Origin: Clavelina lepadiformis
Taxonomy: Eukaryota > Chordata > Ascidiacea > Aplousobranchia > Clavelinidae
Length of the DNA stretch: 64,000 bases
Reading direction: 5' to 3'
Assembly: GCF_947623445.1 (NCBI RefSeq)
Contig: NC_135244.1
Span: 18,166,860-18,230,859, forward strand
Below are positions 45,375 through 58,606 of this stretch, one piece after another (position 1 is the stretch's first letter; every line of letters starts with the position of its first letter). Under the pieces are notes generated by a model. It searched no databases, was not told where the DNA came from, and saw nothing but the letters and a program-made list of their open reading frames with translations. The translations under genes were made by a program, and so were the position numbers.

Positions 45375-46440
45375 GTGTTCGTTATTGATTCATCGGGAAC
45401 TCATGGGGAAAGGAACGAAGAGTAAAAGGAAACATAGCTGGGACGAGATCTGTTTCTTATGTTTTTGTTTGCGAATAGCATTTCTTTGCTTAGGTTGTGA
45501 GCTGGGACAGGTTAGCTTGGTTAGCTACTGATGCTACAAAACGGTTGCACCAGTACACGTTAGAAAGCGAAGTGTGCAATTTTTGCCTTCAGTGCAGTTT
45601 ACGATCAGGTCTGCTATTTTGCTAGGCTACGTTTAGGCCTACAGTTATTTTTTGAATTTGGTCATAAACATTAATCTGTACACGATTGTACCATTCACAC
45701 AAACAGCTACTAGCGTTGGTTTATGATTTTCTAAAGAGTTTTTTCCCTTTTGGCAATGACTGTTGGCGAAATGTTCACCGCAAGCACACTCGTTATGTGA
45801 AGTGCTGACTTTGTCGTTCAACAACAAAGATAACGTTTTAAAACGACTGTCCAAAAGCAAGTTGGCCTTATATCAAAGAGTAATCGTCTGTAAATATGCT
45901 AGTGAAAGGATTTGTACTAATATGTAATGGTGAAGCAGTTATTGCCATAAATAAGTGACAAAAACGCAAATTCATCGCTTCATAATGATAAAAAAGGCGA
46001 TTCTGATTACGTCACAATAAAAGAAACAATTGAGATGAGTCAGGTATATGGATGAAGTATAAATAGAATTTATTCTGTGACAGACAAGTAGAGTAATAGG
46101 TATTATCATAGCGAACTTAAATTTATAACAGGAACATTTTGCTGCCTTAAATAAGCCTCAACTAGCTAAACGTTGGTGTATTTTCACTGGTAAATGTAGG
46201 CTAGATGCTAGCGTACAGTACAGTTCAGTTATGGCTATTGTCTCTACACTAAACCAGTAGGCTACAGGTAACTGCGGTAAAACAAGAATACTTTACCAGG
46301 TTATGTGCTGCCATCTGTGACGTTCCAATGCTTAAAATAAATATTCCCTGCTGTTATTCACCTACCTATGGAGACGTATTCCTTCCAAACGCGTTAGCTA
46401 GCCTACCATACCTAATACAAACATCAGGCAAATCGGTTTT
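45375..46440. other. No gene recognised; diverged repeat at 45845-46100
   Basis: The stretch beginning GTCCAAAAGCAAGTTGG (about 45850-46100) is a diverged relative of about 50825-51080 in intron 2 of gene G. No exon is supported. Confidence 0.4.
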
Positions 46441-46445
46441 ATATT

Positions 46446-46535
46446 GTGACGTCATAATGACTGCGGTCTCTGTCATAATAGGTGAAATTTGCAATACAAT
46501 TTTAGCCAATGACTGCTAAACCACTAGATTATTAA
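46446..46535 (+). promoter_or_regulatory. Conserved upstream module with CRE-like TGACGTCA (gene F)
   Basis: TGACGTCATAAT (TGACGTCA at 46447-46454) and a second GTCATAAT 24 bp on lie about 430 bp upstream of the gene F start. The order, spacing and sequence between them are matched upstream of gene I (57554 on) and K (62949 on). The 8-mer is the consensus CREB/ATF site. Regulation is inferred from conservation between paralogues only. Confidence 0.45.
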
Positions 46536-46876
46536 AAATCCTTTTCCCAGTATGTTAACTGACAACTACTCTTTGATTTAACGCTAATAAAATGTATTAC
46601 TTATAGATTCCCCTACAATCAAAATCATTGAAGAAACTGTTATTTTTACGATTAATTAGGGATTATTAACAAAAAAATGATCAGGTAAAGATTTTCCATT
46701 CCATGTTACGCTGTATTTGGTAGGGTATCGTCTTGTGTTAAATTCATTATTTGATCTCTACAATGCATTGCCTTTGATTAAGACCTGAGTGGTCACAAAT
46801 AACTTTGCACTACTACTTGAGATAAATATCCATTTTAACAAACCATTTGACAGGTTTTAGTAAGAACTTTGTGGAC

Positions 46877-48255
46877 ATGAAAGTTGTTGTGGCCGGTTTC
46901 GCAAAGACTGGTACGAAGTCAATGCAGGCTGCACTCATAGAGCTAGATTACAAAGTGTATGATTCTGTCGATCACTTTTGGTATCATGGCAATCAATGGA
47001 TGAAAATCTTTACCACTGGTGGCTGTATCGAAGATTTTAAGGCGATGTATGAAAATATTGATGCAGTTACAGATTTTCCAGCTTGTTTATTTTGGGAAGA
47101 AATTAGCAGCGTTTTTCCGGAATGCAAGGTACGCATATACACAGTACAGTATACTTGCTTTCGAACATTTCACATAACACTAAAAGAACCTCGCACATTG
47201 ACGTTTGCTATTTTTTAGATAATTCTTACAGTCCGTGATGAAGATAGTTGGTGCAAAAGCCAGACTGCTCAAATATCTGAAATGAAAAATAACCGAACGT
47301 TTCAACTGATGCAAATTCTTTCACCAACCGGATGGAAGTTTTTTCGATTTTTGCAATTGCTATGTAAGAAATAGCGCCGAACAGTTGTATGTAATGTTTG
47401 TATAAGCATTAGTACAAAACTGGTTAACGTTTTTTTTTCATGAATAATACTTTTGTATTCTGTAGTTGCATGTTGCTACGGCATATGCCTAAGGCACCCG
47501 TTTGATTACGAAATTCGCAACAAAATGGTGAATGTACAACCGTTTCGTCGCCATCAAACTTACTGCTTGCAGGTAATAAAGGACTTTATGAAAACACTAT
47601 TTGCAATAAATAGTGTTTTACATCCGTTTTCATAATTTATAGGTTGTTTTTAGCATAGATTAAATGATATTATGGTTGAAACGAGGCAAAGCACATTCAA
47701 GGTTTATATCCACTTATATACGTAGCCTAGTTGTTTAGTTAATTGCGGATACTTTTAATCTTTTCAAGTTGTATCCAGAAAATATTTTTTACGACAAGCG
47801 CAACCCTTCGGTCATAGCAAAATTTACCCAAATAATGGCGAAAAGTCGTCAAAACTCCCCACTTTGAAACGTAGTGTTAGAGTACGCATATAATTTATAA
47901 CTTACAAATGTCTAACTTGTTTCATGTTTAAATTTTCATTAACTATTTTATACAGCATGCACCAAAAGATAGGTTGTTGGTTTATCATATCAATGAAGGC
48001 TGGGAACCTCTGTGTAAATTTCTTGGTAAAGAAATTCCCAACAAAGCTTTTCCTCATCAGAACAAAGGGGCAACAATTGTAGCAAAACTGATGAAAACTC
48101 ACCCTTCCTTAATTCGAATGCAACGAGAAATGCTCGTCAGTTTGTCAGTTCTTGTGGGTCTGGGAGCGTTCAGCGCCTACAAGCTGTATACGTCAGAAAA
48201 ATGGGGGCTGTTTCCAAGTCTTTTTGATGCTTTCAGTAAGCTCAAATGGTGGTGA
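46877..48255 (+). CDS. Sulfotransferase-like gene F, intact
   Basis: Exons 46877-47128, 47219-47363, 47466-47572 and 47956-48255 (GT-AG) encode 267 residues. The P-loop is GFAKTGTKS, exon 2 opens IILTVRDEDSWCKS, exon 3 carries LRHPFDYEIRNKM and ends RRHQTYCLQ, and exon 4 begins HAPKDRLLVYHINEGWEP. A hydrophobic anchor (MLVSLSVLVGLGAFSAYKLY) is followed by a short tail. An upstream in-frame Met (46847) would add ten residues, but MKVV aligns with every paralogue start. Exon 1 is nearly identical to that of gene G, so these two are a recent tandem pair. Confidence 0.87.
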
Positions 48256-50222
48256 ACGTTTTATCCAGCCTACCTGGTTTGCTGTTGTATCATTGAGTGG
48301 TTTTCTTTCTTCTGTGTCGATTTTATTGTCCTGTGTTAAATTATTATTAGCCCATATTTCTATGGAGATGTTATGCAGACCTAATGATACTATTATGAGT
48401 GATGCACTTCGTTTGTATACTATCAAACGCTTTGTTATACTTTGGTTCTTGTTTAGTAAGCGTCGCGTTTCAATTGCTTCCGTATAATGTAAAGTTGTCA
48501 CCACAACGTACATAGCTCAGTCTACTTTTTGCAGTGATATTGAAAGCGGTACTCGTTTTGAAGTGATTCTATAACACAACAACACTGTCAGCTTAGTTAA
48601 CGTGCTGTGATGCTCAACTATAGCTTAAGCGGTGTAAGGGAAGTGTTCTTTGAAGTTACATTAACGAACTTTCTGCTGTTAAACTGAAAGGCCGACCGTC
48701 AAGTTGAAATATAGCGCAACGAAAAGGACATTGTGCTATATTGTTGTTGAGTTGTTCCTGATCTATGGCTAACTTAGTATTATTTTATTGGTGAATAACG
48801 GCAATACCGTGACCCGGAGAGACGTCTCAAAAGGCGTCTGTATGCTTCCTTTGTGTGAAAGCAATTACCGTAGCAGTTAGCTGGTTACAAAGCAGAACCT
48901 AACTAAAACTGGATTGAAAGCATGTAAAATGAGTATGAAAAAAATTCTGCTTTTGACATTTGGTTTTTGTAGGAATGTGAGATAGACTTCAAAGAGTGTA
49001 GGCTGTTTACTTTTATCTAATTTTGGGTATAATATAATAGCAAGTTATTTTGTATCTGGTTTTCATGCGAAAAATCCATCGTCGTAGAGCTATTTATATT
49101 CAACATCTTGCACGTTTTTAGGATTTTGGAAGTAATTTGTGTTTTAGACCTTTGTTTTCGTCGGTCCGGCACGACTGCACGAGAGCATGTGTTTTTAAGT
49201 CGGTTGAAACGACAACGGTTAGGCTATCACTGTTGTATCATACCTCAAAACAAAAATGTACGGCACAATACGTATATTACAATTAGAACTTGATTAGCAT
49301 TATTATGAAAGAATCCACCTGCTTAATTTAGAAGTTAAGGTTTGCGTGAATAATTGCAAAACGGAAAATGAGGCATCTTAAGTAGGCTACTGCAAGTTAC
49401 TCATTGAGACATATAATAAGCTAGGTAGCTGCCGGTAGATTATGGATTAAAGTTTCAGCTAATAAAGCCGAGTATTTAGGCTACCCTTTAACAATTGTGA
49501 TCAACCAAAGAAGTTGTTAACGTTGCTGATGACGATTAGCTTTACCGAATGGTTTCTTTGGAAACCAGGTCAGAAGCTGAGTTAGTCGTTACGTATGTTT
49601 TTGATTTTGTCACAAACAAGTTTTGCGACTACGCAGTTCGAATAACCTGCGGACATATAAATTTAGATTTTAAAGCTTGCTTCAATTGTCTTAAAGCAAA
49701 CAAAACTAAATATATGCTATGTCTACACAGCCCACTAAGTATTAGCTTACCGTACTTCATATCGCCTCAGTAGCAGCAGGTGAATGTATGTAACTGGTTG
49801 TATCAAAGTAGTTGGACTTCAATGTATTTGCGAATGGATAAATGTAGGCAGCTTCATGCTCAGAATGCAACTGGATAGTTTATTGAAAAAGGTTAATGTA
49901 CCAGAGCAGTTGAAATGTGTGGCTAGATAACTGTTCAAATTTCTTCCTTAAAATTACGGCATAACTTTGCTGCTTATACTAGTAGAACTTTTTACATACT
50001 GCTAAATAAAACGATTTGCTTCAATACATTAGTTAGTATGATATACAGCACTTTTGTGATAAAACGTAATGTCATGATTTGTCGATTTCGACAAACTTTG
50101 TCTGATTAATTTCTAACGAATTGATCGCGAGTTTCGTGGCTGGTGGCGTTGTCTCAGACAAACGATTATGTGAATCCATAAACCATATAACGGCAGATGT
50201 TTATCTTAAGATTACTGCAAAA
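48256..50222. other. No gene recognised; spacer between F and G
   Basis: About 2 kb without supported exons or repeats. Confidence 0.35.
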
Positions 50223-53192
50223 ATGAAAGTTGTAGTAGCTGGGTATGCAAAAACTGGTACGAAGTCAATGCAGGCTGCACTCATAGAGCTAGGTTACAAA
50301 GTGTATGATTCTGTCGATCATTTTTGGTATCATGGCAACCAGTGGAACAAAATCTTCACCGCTGGTGGCTGTATCGAAGATTTTAAGGCGATGTATGAAG
50401 ACGTAGATGCCGTCACAGATTTTCCAGCTTGTATATTCTGGGAAGAAATTAGTAGCGTGTTTCCAGACTGCAAGGTTACAAATAGGCTACCTGCTTTTAA
50501 AGTTTCGAGAAGTAACAACTAAAAAATCAAAACAGAAAATCGTTTTAGATAATACTGACAGTCCGCGACGAAGAAAGTTGGTGCAAAAGCTGGCACGGGC
50601 AGATACGTGAAGCAAAAAGTAACTTGATCTTTCAACTGATGCAAGTTCTTTCCCCTACTGGATGGAAACTTTTTCGATCTTCTCAGCTTACATGTAAGAA
50701 ATACAAATTATTATACAGTAGGCTACTAATGCACTTAGAATTACTATGAAATAGTTTAGGTTTTCAACAATAATGCTTGCGTATGTATCTCATTTTTTGC
50801 ATAAGCTATTTTAATCCTATAAACTGCAGGTCCAAAAACAGGTTGGTCTTAAATCAAAGAGCAGTTGCCAGTATTTGTTAGTTGCCGTACCGGAGAAAGA
50901 ATTTTTAATAATATGTTGCGGTTAAGCAGTTACGACTGAAAATGTATCGCAAGTTTGGCCTCTTCTATGAAGAAGATAACCGTCATGATGACGTCATATT
51001 GTTAAAACAACATGCTAGATTAGATGACTGAGGTTTGTATTAGGTACAAATGATAGTTAGTAGTAGTAGGTTAACGCGTTTTGGATGAAATACGTTTCCA
51101 TAGGTAGGTGATTATTAGCAGTTAATGGTTATTTTCAGCAAAGGAATGTCACAAATGATAGTATGTTTACTCAGTGGTGGCCTTAGCTTTGGCAGGCCCG
51201 AGGCGAGATATGGCGCGACTCAAGCTTGCAGGTTCCAGAATTACAAGAGAGGGAGCAATGCATCCTAAGGGGGTCCGAGGGCATGTTCACCTGGAAATTT
51301 TTGAATTTACATGGTCTAAAATGCATAAAACGTTTCCTTTCTTTTAAAAAACAAACTGCCTCATATTTGTTTGTGCATTTCTTTGCAGTTTTTCGCTCCG
51401 TAACTTATACACCTGTCCTATGCCTCACAAGTTCTCATACCTTTCATTTTTTTGTTGCTTTCGAGAACTTAATATCTTAGCGGTTTGCCAACAGAGAACA
51501 CAACTTTTTCTTCGTATTGTGAAGATGTCTTAACATGTGAGCGTTTGAGCATCGCGCTATGTGAAAGTGTAGCGCTCCGCTTGTCGCAGCTATCACCATA
51601 GTCAGTACCACAAATAAAAAGTTACTTCCACCGAACACTTTATGACGTAGAAGTTATAGAAACATGTACGTCGTATAAATAAGCACTTTAGTTTAAATTA
51701 TGTTACTTGAGAAATTGTGTTTATGGTATAGTCACAAGGCTCAAGCTTCTGTAAATGTGTCGACAGTAATAAAATGCAGGCTTATACAATTTCCTGTCTT
51801 ATGGAATGATGTGCTCGATTTTCATGGTACAAGTACAAACGTTCACCTGTATCACCTCTTCTATTCTAACTTGGACTTTCATCTGCCTAGTACTCAAGTC
51901 TGTATCTCGTGATGTTATTCTAGTCTTTAGTGGAATTGGAATATACAGTATTACGATGTCAATTAAATAAATATTAATATACACATATTGTGTTTAGCTG
52001 AATGTAAGTTTAATAAGACAAGAATTCTAGCTGAGGAAGATTTCACGACCAATAGATATGAAACTCATTTAGACAACTAGAACAACTCAAACTATAACCA
52101 CGTCTTCATGAAGTACAAGTAAAATTCAATACCTGCGGAAGCAAACCAAAGATTACAACTTCGTAAACGCACAACTGCTTACAACCTTTGAAATGTGAAC
52201 TGACCACACCTCTTTGGTTGTAACTAGCCAGTGGCAGGCGAGGATCATCTCCGCTACAAAAGTAATCTCAAAACAGGAGGGGACCAATTCACACAAAAGT
52301 TCGATTTACACAACTTCCCTATTCTACATACAGTTCATACAACTAATTAGCATGAATCAGTGAATAACTCCTGTCCAGAAAAAGTGCGACTAGTTAACCA
52401 TACTATGCTTAACTAGTCGCATATAATGTTTGTTATTTTAGACTATTCGTATACAATGTTTGTTTTTAGAGCGCGTATACAGAAATAAGGGAAAACCATT
52501 CTAGAATGTTTTGTATTATTTATAACCAAACAACTAAATGCGTTCTTCGGATGGGACACTTTGGTTAAAACCTTTGAATTTCGTTGTTTGTTGCAGTTGC
52601 ATTAAGCCCTGGAATAAGTATACGGCATCCCTTCGACTATTCCATTCGTAGCAAGATGGTGGATATACGAGTATTTAAGACGCATCAAACGTACTGTTTA
52701 CAGGTAAAGATAAACAAACTTCAGGGAAAAACGCAATTATAAGTAAACTATATATCATCGTTTCACTCGACTTATTTTATATATTTATGGCGTGCTGGTA
52801 GCCTATATCGTATATAAATGACTATATTCAGTGAGGATGTTTTTATTTTTCTGTTTCCCATTCTAGCAGAATATAATCCCAATATTTAATGCTCTTTGCA
52901 GAACGCACCAAAAGACAGGTTGCTGGTTTATCGCATCAGCGAAGGCTGGGAACCTCTGTGCAAGTTCCTTGGAAAAGAAATTCCCGAGAAGGAATTTCCT
53001 CACGAAAACAAAGGAGCAACATTGATCGCTAAACTAATGAAAACTCATCCTGCTACTATTCGAATTCAACGCGAAATGTTTGTCACTTTATCCATATTAG
53101 GCTGTATGGGAGTGTATGGGATCTACAAGTTGTGTGCAAATGGGCGTTGGAGGTTGTGTCAAGATTTCTTCCAACGTTTTTTGATTAAATGA
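50223..53192 (+). CDS. Sulfotransferase-like gene G, intact with long intron 2
   Basis: Exons 50223-50474, 50549-50693, 52597-52703 and 52902-53192 encode 264 residues. The P-loop reads GYAKTGTKS. Exon 2 opens IILTVRDEESWCKSWHGQIR, exon 3 has SIRHPFDYSIRSKM, and exon 4 begins NAPKDRLLVYRISEGWEP with the anchor MFVTLSILGCMGVYGIYKLC. Intron 2 is 1.9 kb, against about 80-100 bp in B and F, and is filled by a repeat shared with 25186-25800. The downstream stop is 27 bp from a hAT-like MITE. An upstream in-frame Met (50121) would add 34 residues not shared by relatives, so MKVV is preferred. Confidence 0.86.
51295..52410. repeat. Interspersed repeat in intron 2 of gene G
   Basis: Positions 51295-51560 and 52258-52410 match 25260-25800 in reverse. 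The 700 bp between have no counterpart there. The repeat explains most of the unusual length of this intron. Confidence 0.55.
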
Positions 53193-53218
53193 AATGACAA
53201 CTAAAGTATGGCCAAACG

Positions 53219-54082
53219 CATAGGCGTCGATTCCGGGGGGGAGGGGGGGGCTCGGGCGGTTAAATCGTTCAACGTTTGGCCTTTGAGAACTGATGCATCG
53301 GTTGTATATCATCTGAGTGACAGTAGTTGAGTGACATAATTATGACATAAATTATCCATTCGAGTGACATAATTAACCCTAACCCATTACTGTAGTTTGA
53401 ACAGTACTTACCAATGTGTCACTCAAATGAACTTTCACTCAGTTGATCAACTACCAACGGATCACAATAACGGATGATGGCAAAAACATTACGAAAATAG
53501 TTTTGGCGATGTTTGAAAATTTGTTAACAGCTTTTACACAATGTCAATGAAAAATGTCATTTGGTTGTAACTTAGTATCGACTTATGATTACTAAAACTA
53601 AACGACGACTAAACTTCTGATTAATAAAATGTTTTAACTCTTGGTATCTTACCGTATTGACGAGTCGTATTTTATCGACGTAATGTTGCGTGGTTACTGG
53701 TTAACGATGGGCAATCAGTTTAGCAGTAGACCAAAGCCAAAAAGCTGCTCTTAAAACTTACTCCAAAGATTTGAACTGTTTAATAAAGCCAAACGTTTAT
53801 TTCCCATACATAATTAAAGCTATATACAGGCCTAATTAAATTAACAAAACGAAAGAATAATTTGCTTCTAAGATTTTTGCGAAGGAAGTTGCCATGTTCT
53901 CAGATAGCGTCTTCAGTGGGTTAGTTCACTTCATAAAAGGCATTGTGATAATGCATTACATGTAATGAACACATAACAACGATAACGTTGTGCAGATCTT
54001 CCGATCTCACATTGGGGAAACCTCCAACTTTCAATTGGCCCCCATATTTTTTTCATTTTCTTTCCAAAAATCGACGCCTATG
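53219..54082. mobile_element. hAT-like MITE (864 bp)
   Basis: Inverted ends CATAGGCGTCGATT and ATCGACGCCTATG are flanked by GCCAAACG and GCTAAACG, an 8-bp duplication with one mismatch. It contains a G-rich run (53236-53250) and an inner inverted pair of TGAGTGACA/GTCACTCA motifs near 53315-53450, which may be a further nested insertion. Non-coding. Confidence 0.75.
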
Positions 54083-54090
54083 GCTAAACG

Positions 54091-55464
54091 TGTTATTATT
54101 TTGGTTCATTTTAAGGACCATCTCTCCGTAGATATTTGAGTTTTAAATCCACCTTATATATCGCGTCTATGCGTCATATGTTTCCTGTCATTGATTCATG
54201 GAGTTCATTATTTTATAACAATTAATAGTTCATGCAGAATTAGGGGTGCCATTTTTAAGACATGGCCATGAACATTTTAGCTACAGTCCAGTGCTTTCTT
54301 TGGGTACGCAGTCGGGGCTGCTGTAATCGTGAGTGTTTCATTTGTGATTTTCTTCTATAATTTTGGGCTTGTTTTTTGCTTCTTTTGATTTTTTATTCTG
54401 TCAGTCGTTGTAAAAGAGAAGGTTATGAATTCTAATTTGGTATTCTCGTATCGCATTATAATTCTACATATCCTTCTTTTGGGTTTGTATTGCTATATGG
54501 GCGTTTAGAATGTAAAATGTGTGTAAAGATAATGATAGTAACGGTCTCATACCTCTATAACATGTGATGCGAACATCCTTTTTACCCAGATTATGCCTCG
54601 TATTTTAAATCGAACAGTCTCGAAGGACAAAGAATGGATCTTATGCTATTTGAGGTACCTTAAGCGTTTTACACCGACGAACACGTAGCTTATAGCACTT
54701 TTCGTACTGAAGCGTTTTACCTTACATTTTTATTTGTAACTCGGGAATGTTTTTATTTGCGCTGTTGGCTTGGATCATGATCTTACAGTATACAACTATA
54801 CATGAAAATAAACGCTGAAAACTTCACAAGCTATGACAACTTTTATATACTGTATTTGGTAATGTTCAGTGGGTAGGCTACGTAATACTATATTTACTAG
54901 TTTCATACAACGCATATACGTTCCTTGTGCTTCTGTGAAAGCTAATTAATTATAGTACTACCGTAGGCTATGTCCATTCGGCGTCGTGAAGAGTAAAAAG
55001 CCAACCATATTTCTAGTAGACCTGTAGCCTACATATATGCCGGTAAAAATGAAAACCTTACGCTGAAATTTACTGTATGTGCAGAGCAATAATTGTCAGC
55101 CTTAAAACCTATATGCTGTAGTTGGCAAACAGCTTTAACTAGTGCGTACCCGTCGCATTTCAAATATTTAGATAAGAGTGTACCACACTTTAGCGTTATA
55201 AATCAGAAAGTTTTCGGCAGCGTATAGTTAGCTTCCACATTCACATGCTTCGTGACTAGTTTTCCATTTTAATCTCAGTGCAATTTTAGAGCAATTTTTT
55301 TTGACAATTTGTTTCACACCCCCAGTCTTTTTACAGCAAAAGCAACATTCTACGATGTTTTTCTTGGCAATTCTGTTAAAAAACAGATATTTGAGCAGTA
55401 GTTATTGTACACGGTTATAAGGTCATGGTTTGTGCCATATTTCAGGGTTGAACAGAACACCATC
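54091..55464. other. No gene recognised; 5' flank of gene H
   Basis: No supported exon or repeat. The CRE-like module seen upstream of F and I was not found here. Confidence 0.35.
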
Positions 55465-56848
55465 ATGAAAGTTATAGTTGCCGGCTTTTCTAAAACCGGA
55501 ACCAAAACGTTAGCTGCTGCACTGAAAGAATTAGATTACAAAGTGTACGACTACATAGATCATTTTTGGTACCATGGGAATGAATGGAAGAAAATACTCA
55601 CTACAGGAGGCTCGACTGAAGACTTTAAGCGAATGTATGAAGATGTGGATGCTGTTACTGATACTCCAAGTAACTTATTTTGGGAAGAAATACATAGAGC
55701 CTTTCCTGAATCAAAGGTTTGAAAGCGCATTATTATATAGTTTATTTTCGTAAATATTTTACAACAAACGACCGTGGTTATACATTTTGATACGTTGTAG
55801 TAACTGCTGCAGAGCTAAAACGACATGTAAGATATAGGTTGCGATTAATTTGGTATATGAAACCCAATTGTCTTTTTTCAAGGAAGGGCTGTATTTTGCG
55901 CAATTGTTAAAATCTACAGTTTAAGCAAATTTTAAACCTTTACCAATTTGTTTAACGTTGTAACAAGTTTGCCTAACAATTTGCTACTTGCCAGTCATTA
56001 AGCTTTTTTTATCAAACCGCTATGGGTGTGCATCGGTGGAAATAATTGTACATAAAAACCTCATTTTTAAAGATCATACTTATGACAAGAGATGAAGATT
56101 CCTGGTATAAAAGCGCACTCGTTCAAAACGTAAAAGTTAGAACTCACATCGGTTTTACGCTTTCTTGCTGCACCCGAATCGGCTGGAAACTGTTCCGTTT
56201 TCTGCAAATGAATGGTGAGTTCTGGACATTTTTCCTTAATGTCAGCATTTCTTGAGTAGGCTAACACACTTTGAAGTGTATGGTTTTTTTCTGTAAATAA
56301 CATCAACAGTATGATGCAGTGATGGCTGGCTTTGGCGTATATGAGCCGTATCCATTCACTTTTGGATTCCATCTCAACGAACTGATACTGCGGAAAGCCT
56401 ATCGTCAGCATACACAATATTGCTTACAGGTATAGCTGTTTATATACAAACTAAGTTTTTCGTTATATGATCCATATATATCATGGTTTCGTCGATTTGT
56501 TTCGCTAATATTGGTTGCAAAATGTTTGAGTTAATAATGATAACTATATAAGTTCAGTTCAGATATATTTATTGAAATCGTAACCAAACACAGAACGCTC
56601 CGAAAAATAAACTCCTTGTATACAATGTGAAAACTGGATGGAAGCCTCTCTGTGAATTTCTTGGAAACAATATTCCAAATAAACCATTTCCTCATGAGAA
56701 TAAAAAAGGTGAAATCATGGACAACCCAGATTTAACTCATCCATTTACCATTCGCCTACAGCGAGAATTTTTTATCATGTCTTGTATATTATTGGGGCTA
56801 TCCGCTTTTGGATTTTACAAGATAGCTGCAGTTAAAAATGGTTTATGA
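55465..56848 (+). CDS. Sulfotransferase-like gene H, intact
   Basis: Exons 55465-55716, 56073-56214, 56320-56429 and 56594-56848 encode 252 residues. Exon 2 is one codon shorter and exon 3 one codon longer than in B, D, F and G, which marks the H/I/J subgroup. The P-loop is GFSKTGTKT (Thr in place of Ser at the end). Exon 2 opens IILMTRDEDSWYKS. Exon 3 lacks the RHPFD motif and has EPYPFTFGFHLNE and YRQHTQYCLQ. Exon 4 begins NAPKNKLLVYNVKTGWKP and ends with the anchor EFFIMSCILLGLSAFGFYKI and a short tail. The exon 1 donor is a weak GTTTGA. Exons 2-4 were copied to 61430-62243. Confidence 0.84.
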
Positions 56849-58606
56849 ATTAATTAAATATTTTACCAATTTATTGAGCGTTGTAATTGTTTCCCGTGCT
56901 TATTTCAAATTGCTGCAAGTGCTGTATTTATTTTTATGAAGCGTAAACGTTGGATTGATTATTATTTTTGCATTTCAAGTCCTTGTGTATTTTATGTAAC
57001 TAGTATTGTAACAAACAGTATAAAGTGGGTCTTTTACTGTATATAAATGTGTTAAATATGTATTGTATAGTATTATAAATGTATTAACAGTTTTTACTCA
57101 AAACTAATTTCCAAACGGTTAATTACAATATACATAGTATATTATAGTATATCGACCCCTTGCATTTTCCGCCTTTTGAAAACGACCAGAATGGATGCGT
57201 TAGCGACGAGGTTAAGCAACCCTGGTCTAGTTAAATTGTTCGTTTTGTAATTTGATCACTCTTTACCTGAACACCCTCACGTAGACACCGATGCTTAACA
57301 TTTAAGAACGGGAATCAATTAAGTTGCCATTAGATAAGCGTTAAAAGATTGTAGAGATCTACGCAACGTCTTCTATTCTGGCATTTTCCCAATAAGAGCC
57401 TCCATTTTTTGCTATGATGCTAAAGATAGCATCCTTATATTCAGTCTAAACGCGTTGCCGGTCGTATATAACCTACAGTTCACAAACTTTCATAGATTAA
57501 TTATGACGTACTTCGTTCAAATGCCAGTCGTTACGTGTTTCGATTTTACAATGTGATGTCATAATTACCTCCACATCCGTCATAATTAATTTGTGATACA
57601 TTTTTAGCAATGCAGTAAAGGTTCAACTACACTAAATATTGTTGAAAAATTCTTTTTGCATTAAACTTCCTAACAGCTTTTTTGGTTTAAGGTTCACTAT
57701 TTTATCACTTGCCCATTACTTTAAGAAGCATTCAAAGCCTAGTTAATTATTAAAAACAAAATAACGCCTCGGGTTGTAATTAGCAACAAACAATGTTTTC
57801 CATTCACATTGTCAACCTTTAAACAACAGTGTTTCCAACTTCGCATACTTTGAACCTAACAAAATTCGTCACAACGACAACCACTTTTTGCAGCATTATA
57901 AGTTCTATTGTAGTATAAGAAGTTTCAAGTAATTTGCCTGGAAACACTTTTGATCAATTTATCAGAACTGCAGACATTTTGCTAGTTGCATAGTAAGCGA
58001 ACAGTGTTCCCGGGCAAGTTAACGTTGAACACCATACCAGCATGAAAGTAATAGTTGCCGGCTTTTCTAAAACCGGAACGAAAACATTAGCTGCTGCACT
58101 GAGAGAATTGGATTATGAAGTGTACGATTTTATGGATCATTTCTGGTACCATGAGAAGGAATAGAAGAAAATACTTTCTAAAGGAGGTTCCATTGACGAT
58201 TTCAAGCAAATGTATCAAGATATAGATGTTGTTACTGATGGTCCAAGTTACCTCTTTTGGGAAGAAATACATAAAGCCTTTCCAGAGGCAAAGGTATACC
58301 GATTATATATATAATAATATTTGATTATGTCACCAAACTTCACGTTTGGTGATTCTTTGTGAATTAACCATGCTCACAGGCGTGTTAATGTAGCACTGCA
58401 CTTTGATATGTTTGTAGACGTATATGTTTTTAGGTGTATATTAAGATGTATTCTACCCATATTGTTGAACAATACGTTGATACATTTTGACTACGTGTTC
58501 GGTATTAATAATTTATTCATCGATATGCCACTTGTGACTCTTCATCGTTTTTAGTAAGTTTTCTACACACGTACACGGTTTACTCTGTTCCCTGCAACTC
58601 CCCCGA
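56027..58606 (+). repeat. Segmental duplication, unit 1
   Basis: From TGTGCATCGGTGG at 56027 through exons 2-4 of gene H and exon 1 of gene I, this unit recurs almost unchanged at 61384-64000, with few substitutions and small indels. The left break lies in intron 1 of gene H. The right break is beyond the window. Confidence 0.9.
57554..57640 (+). promoter_or_regulatory. Conserved upstream module with CRE-like TGATGTCA (gene I)
   Basis: TGATGTCATAAT at 57554 and GTCATAAT about 25 bp on match the module upstream of gene F in order and spacing, about 490 bp before the start of I. One base differs from the CRE consensus. The duplicate is at 62949, before K. Confidence 0.4.
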
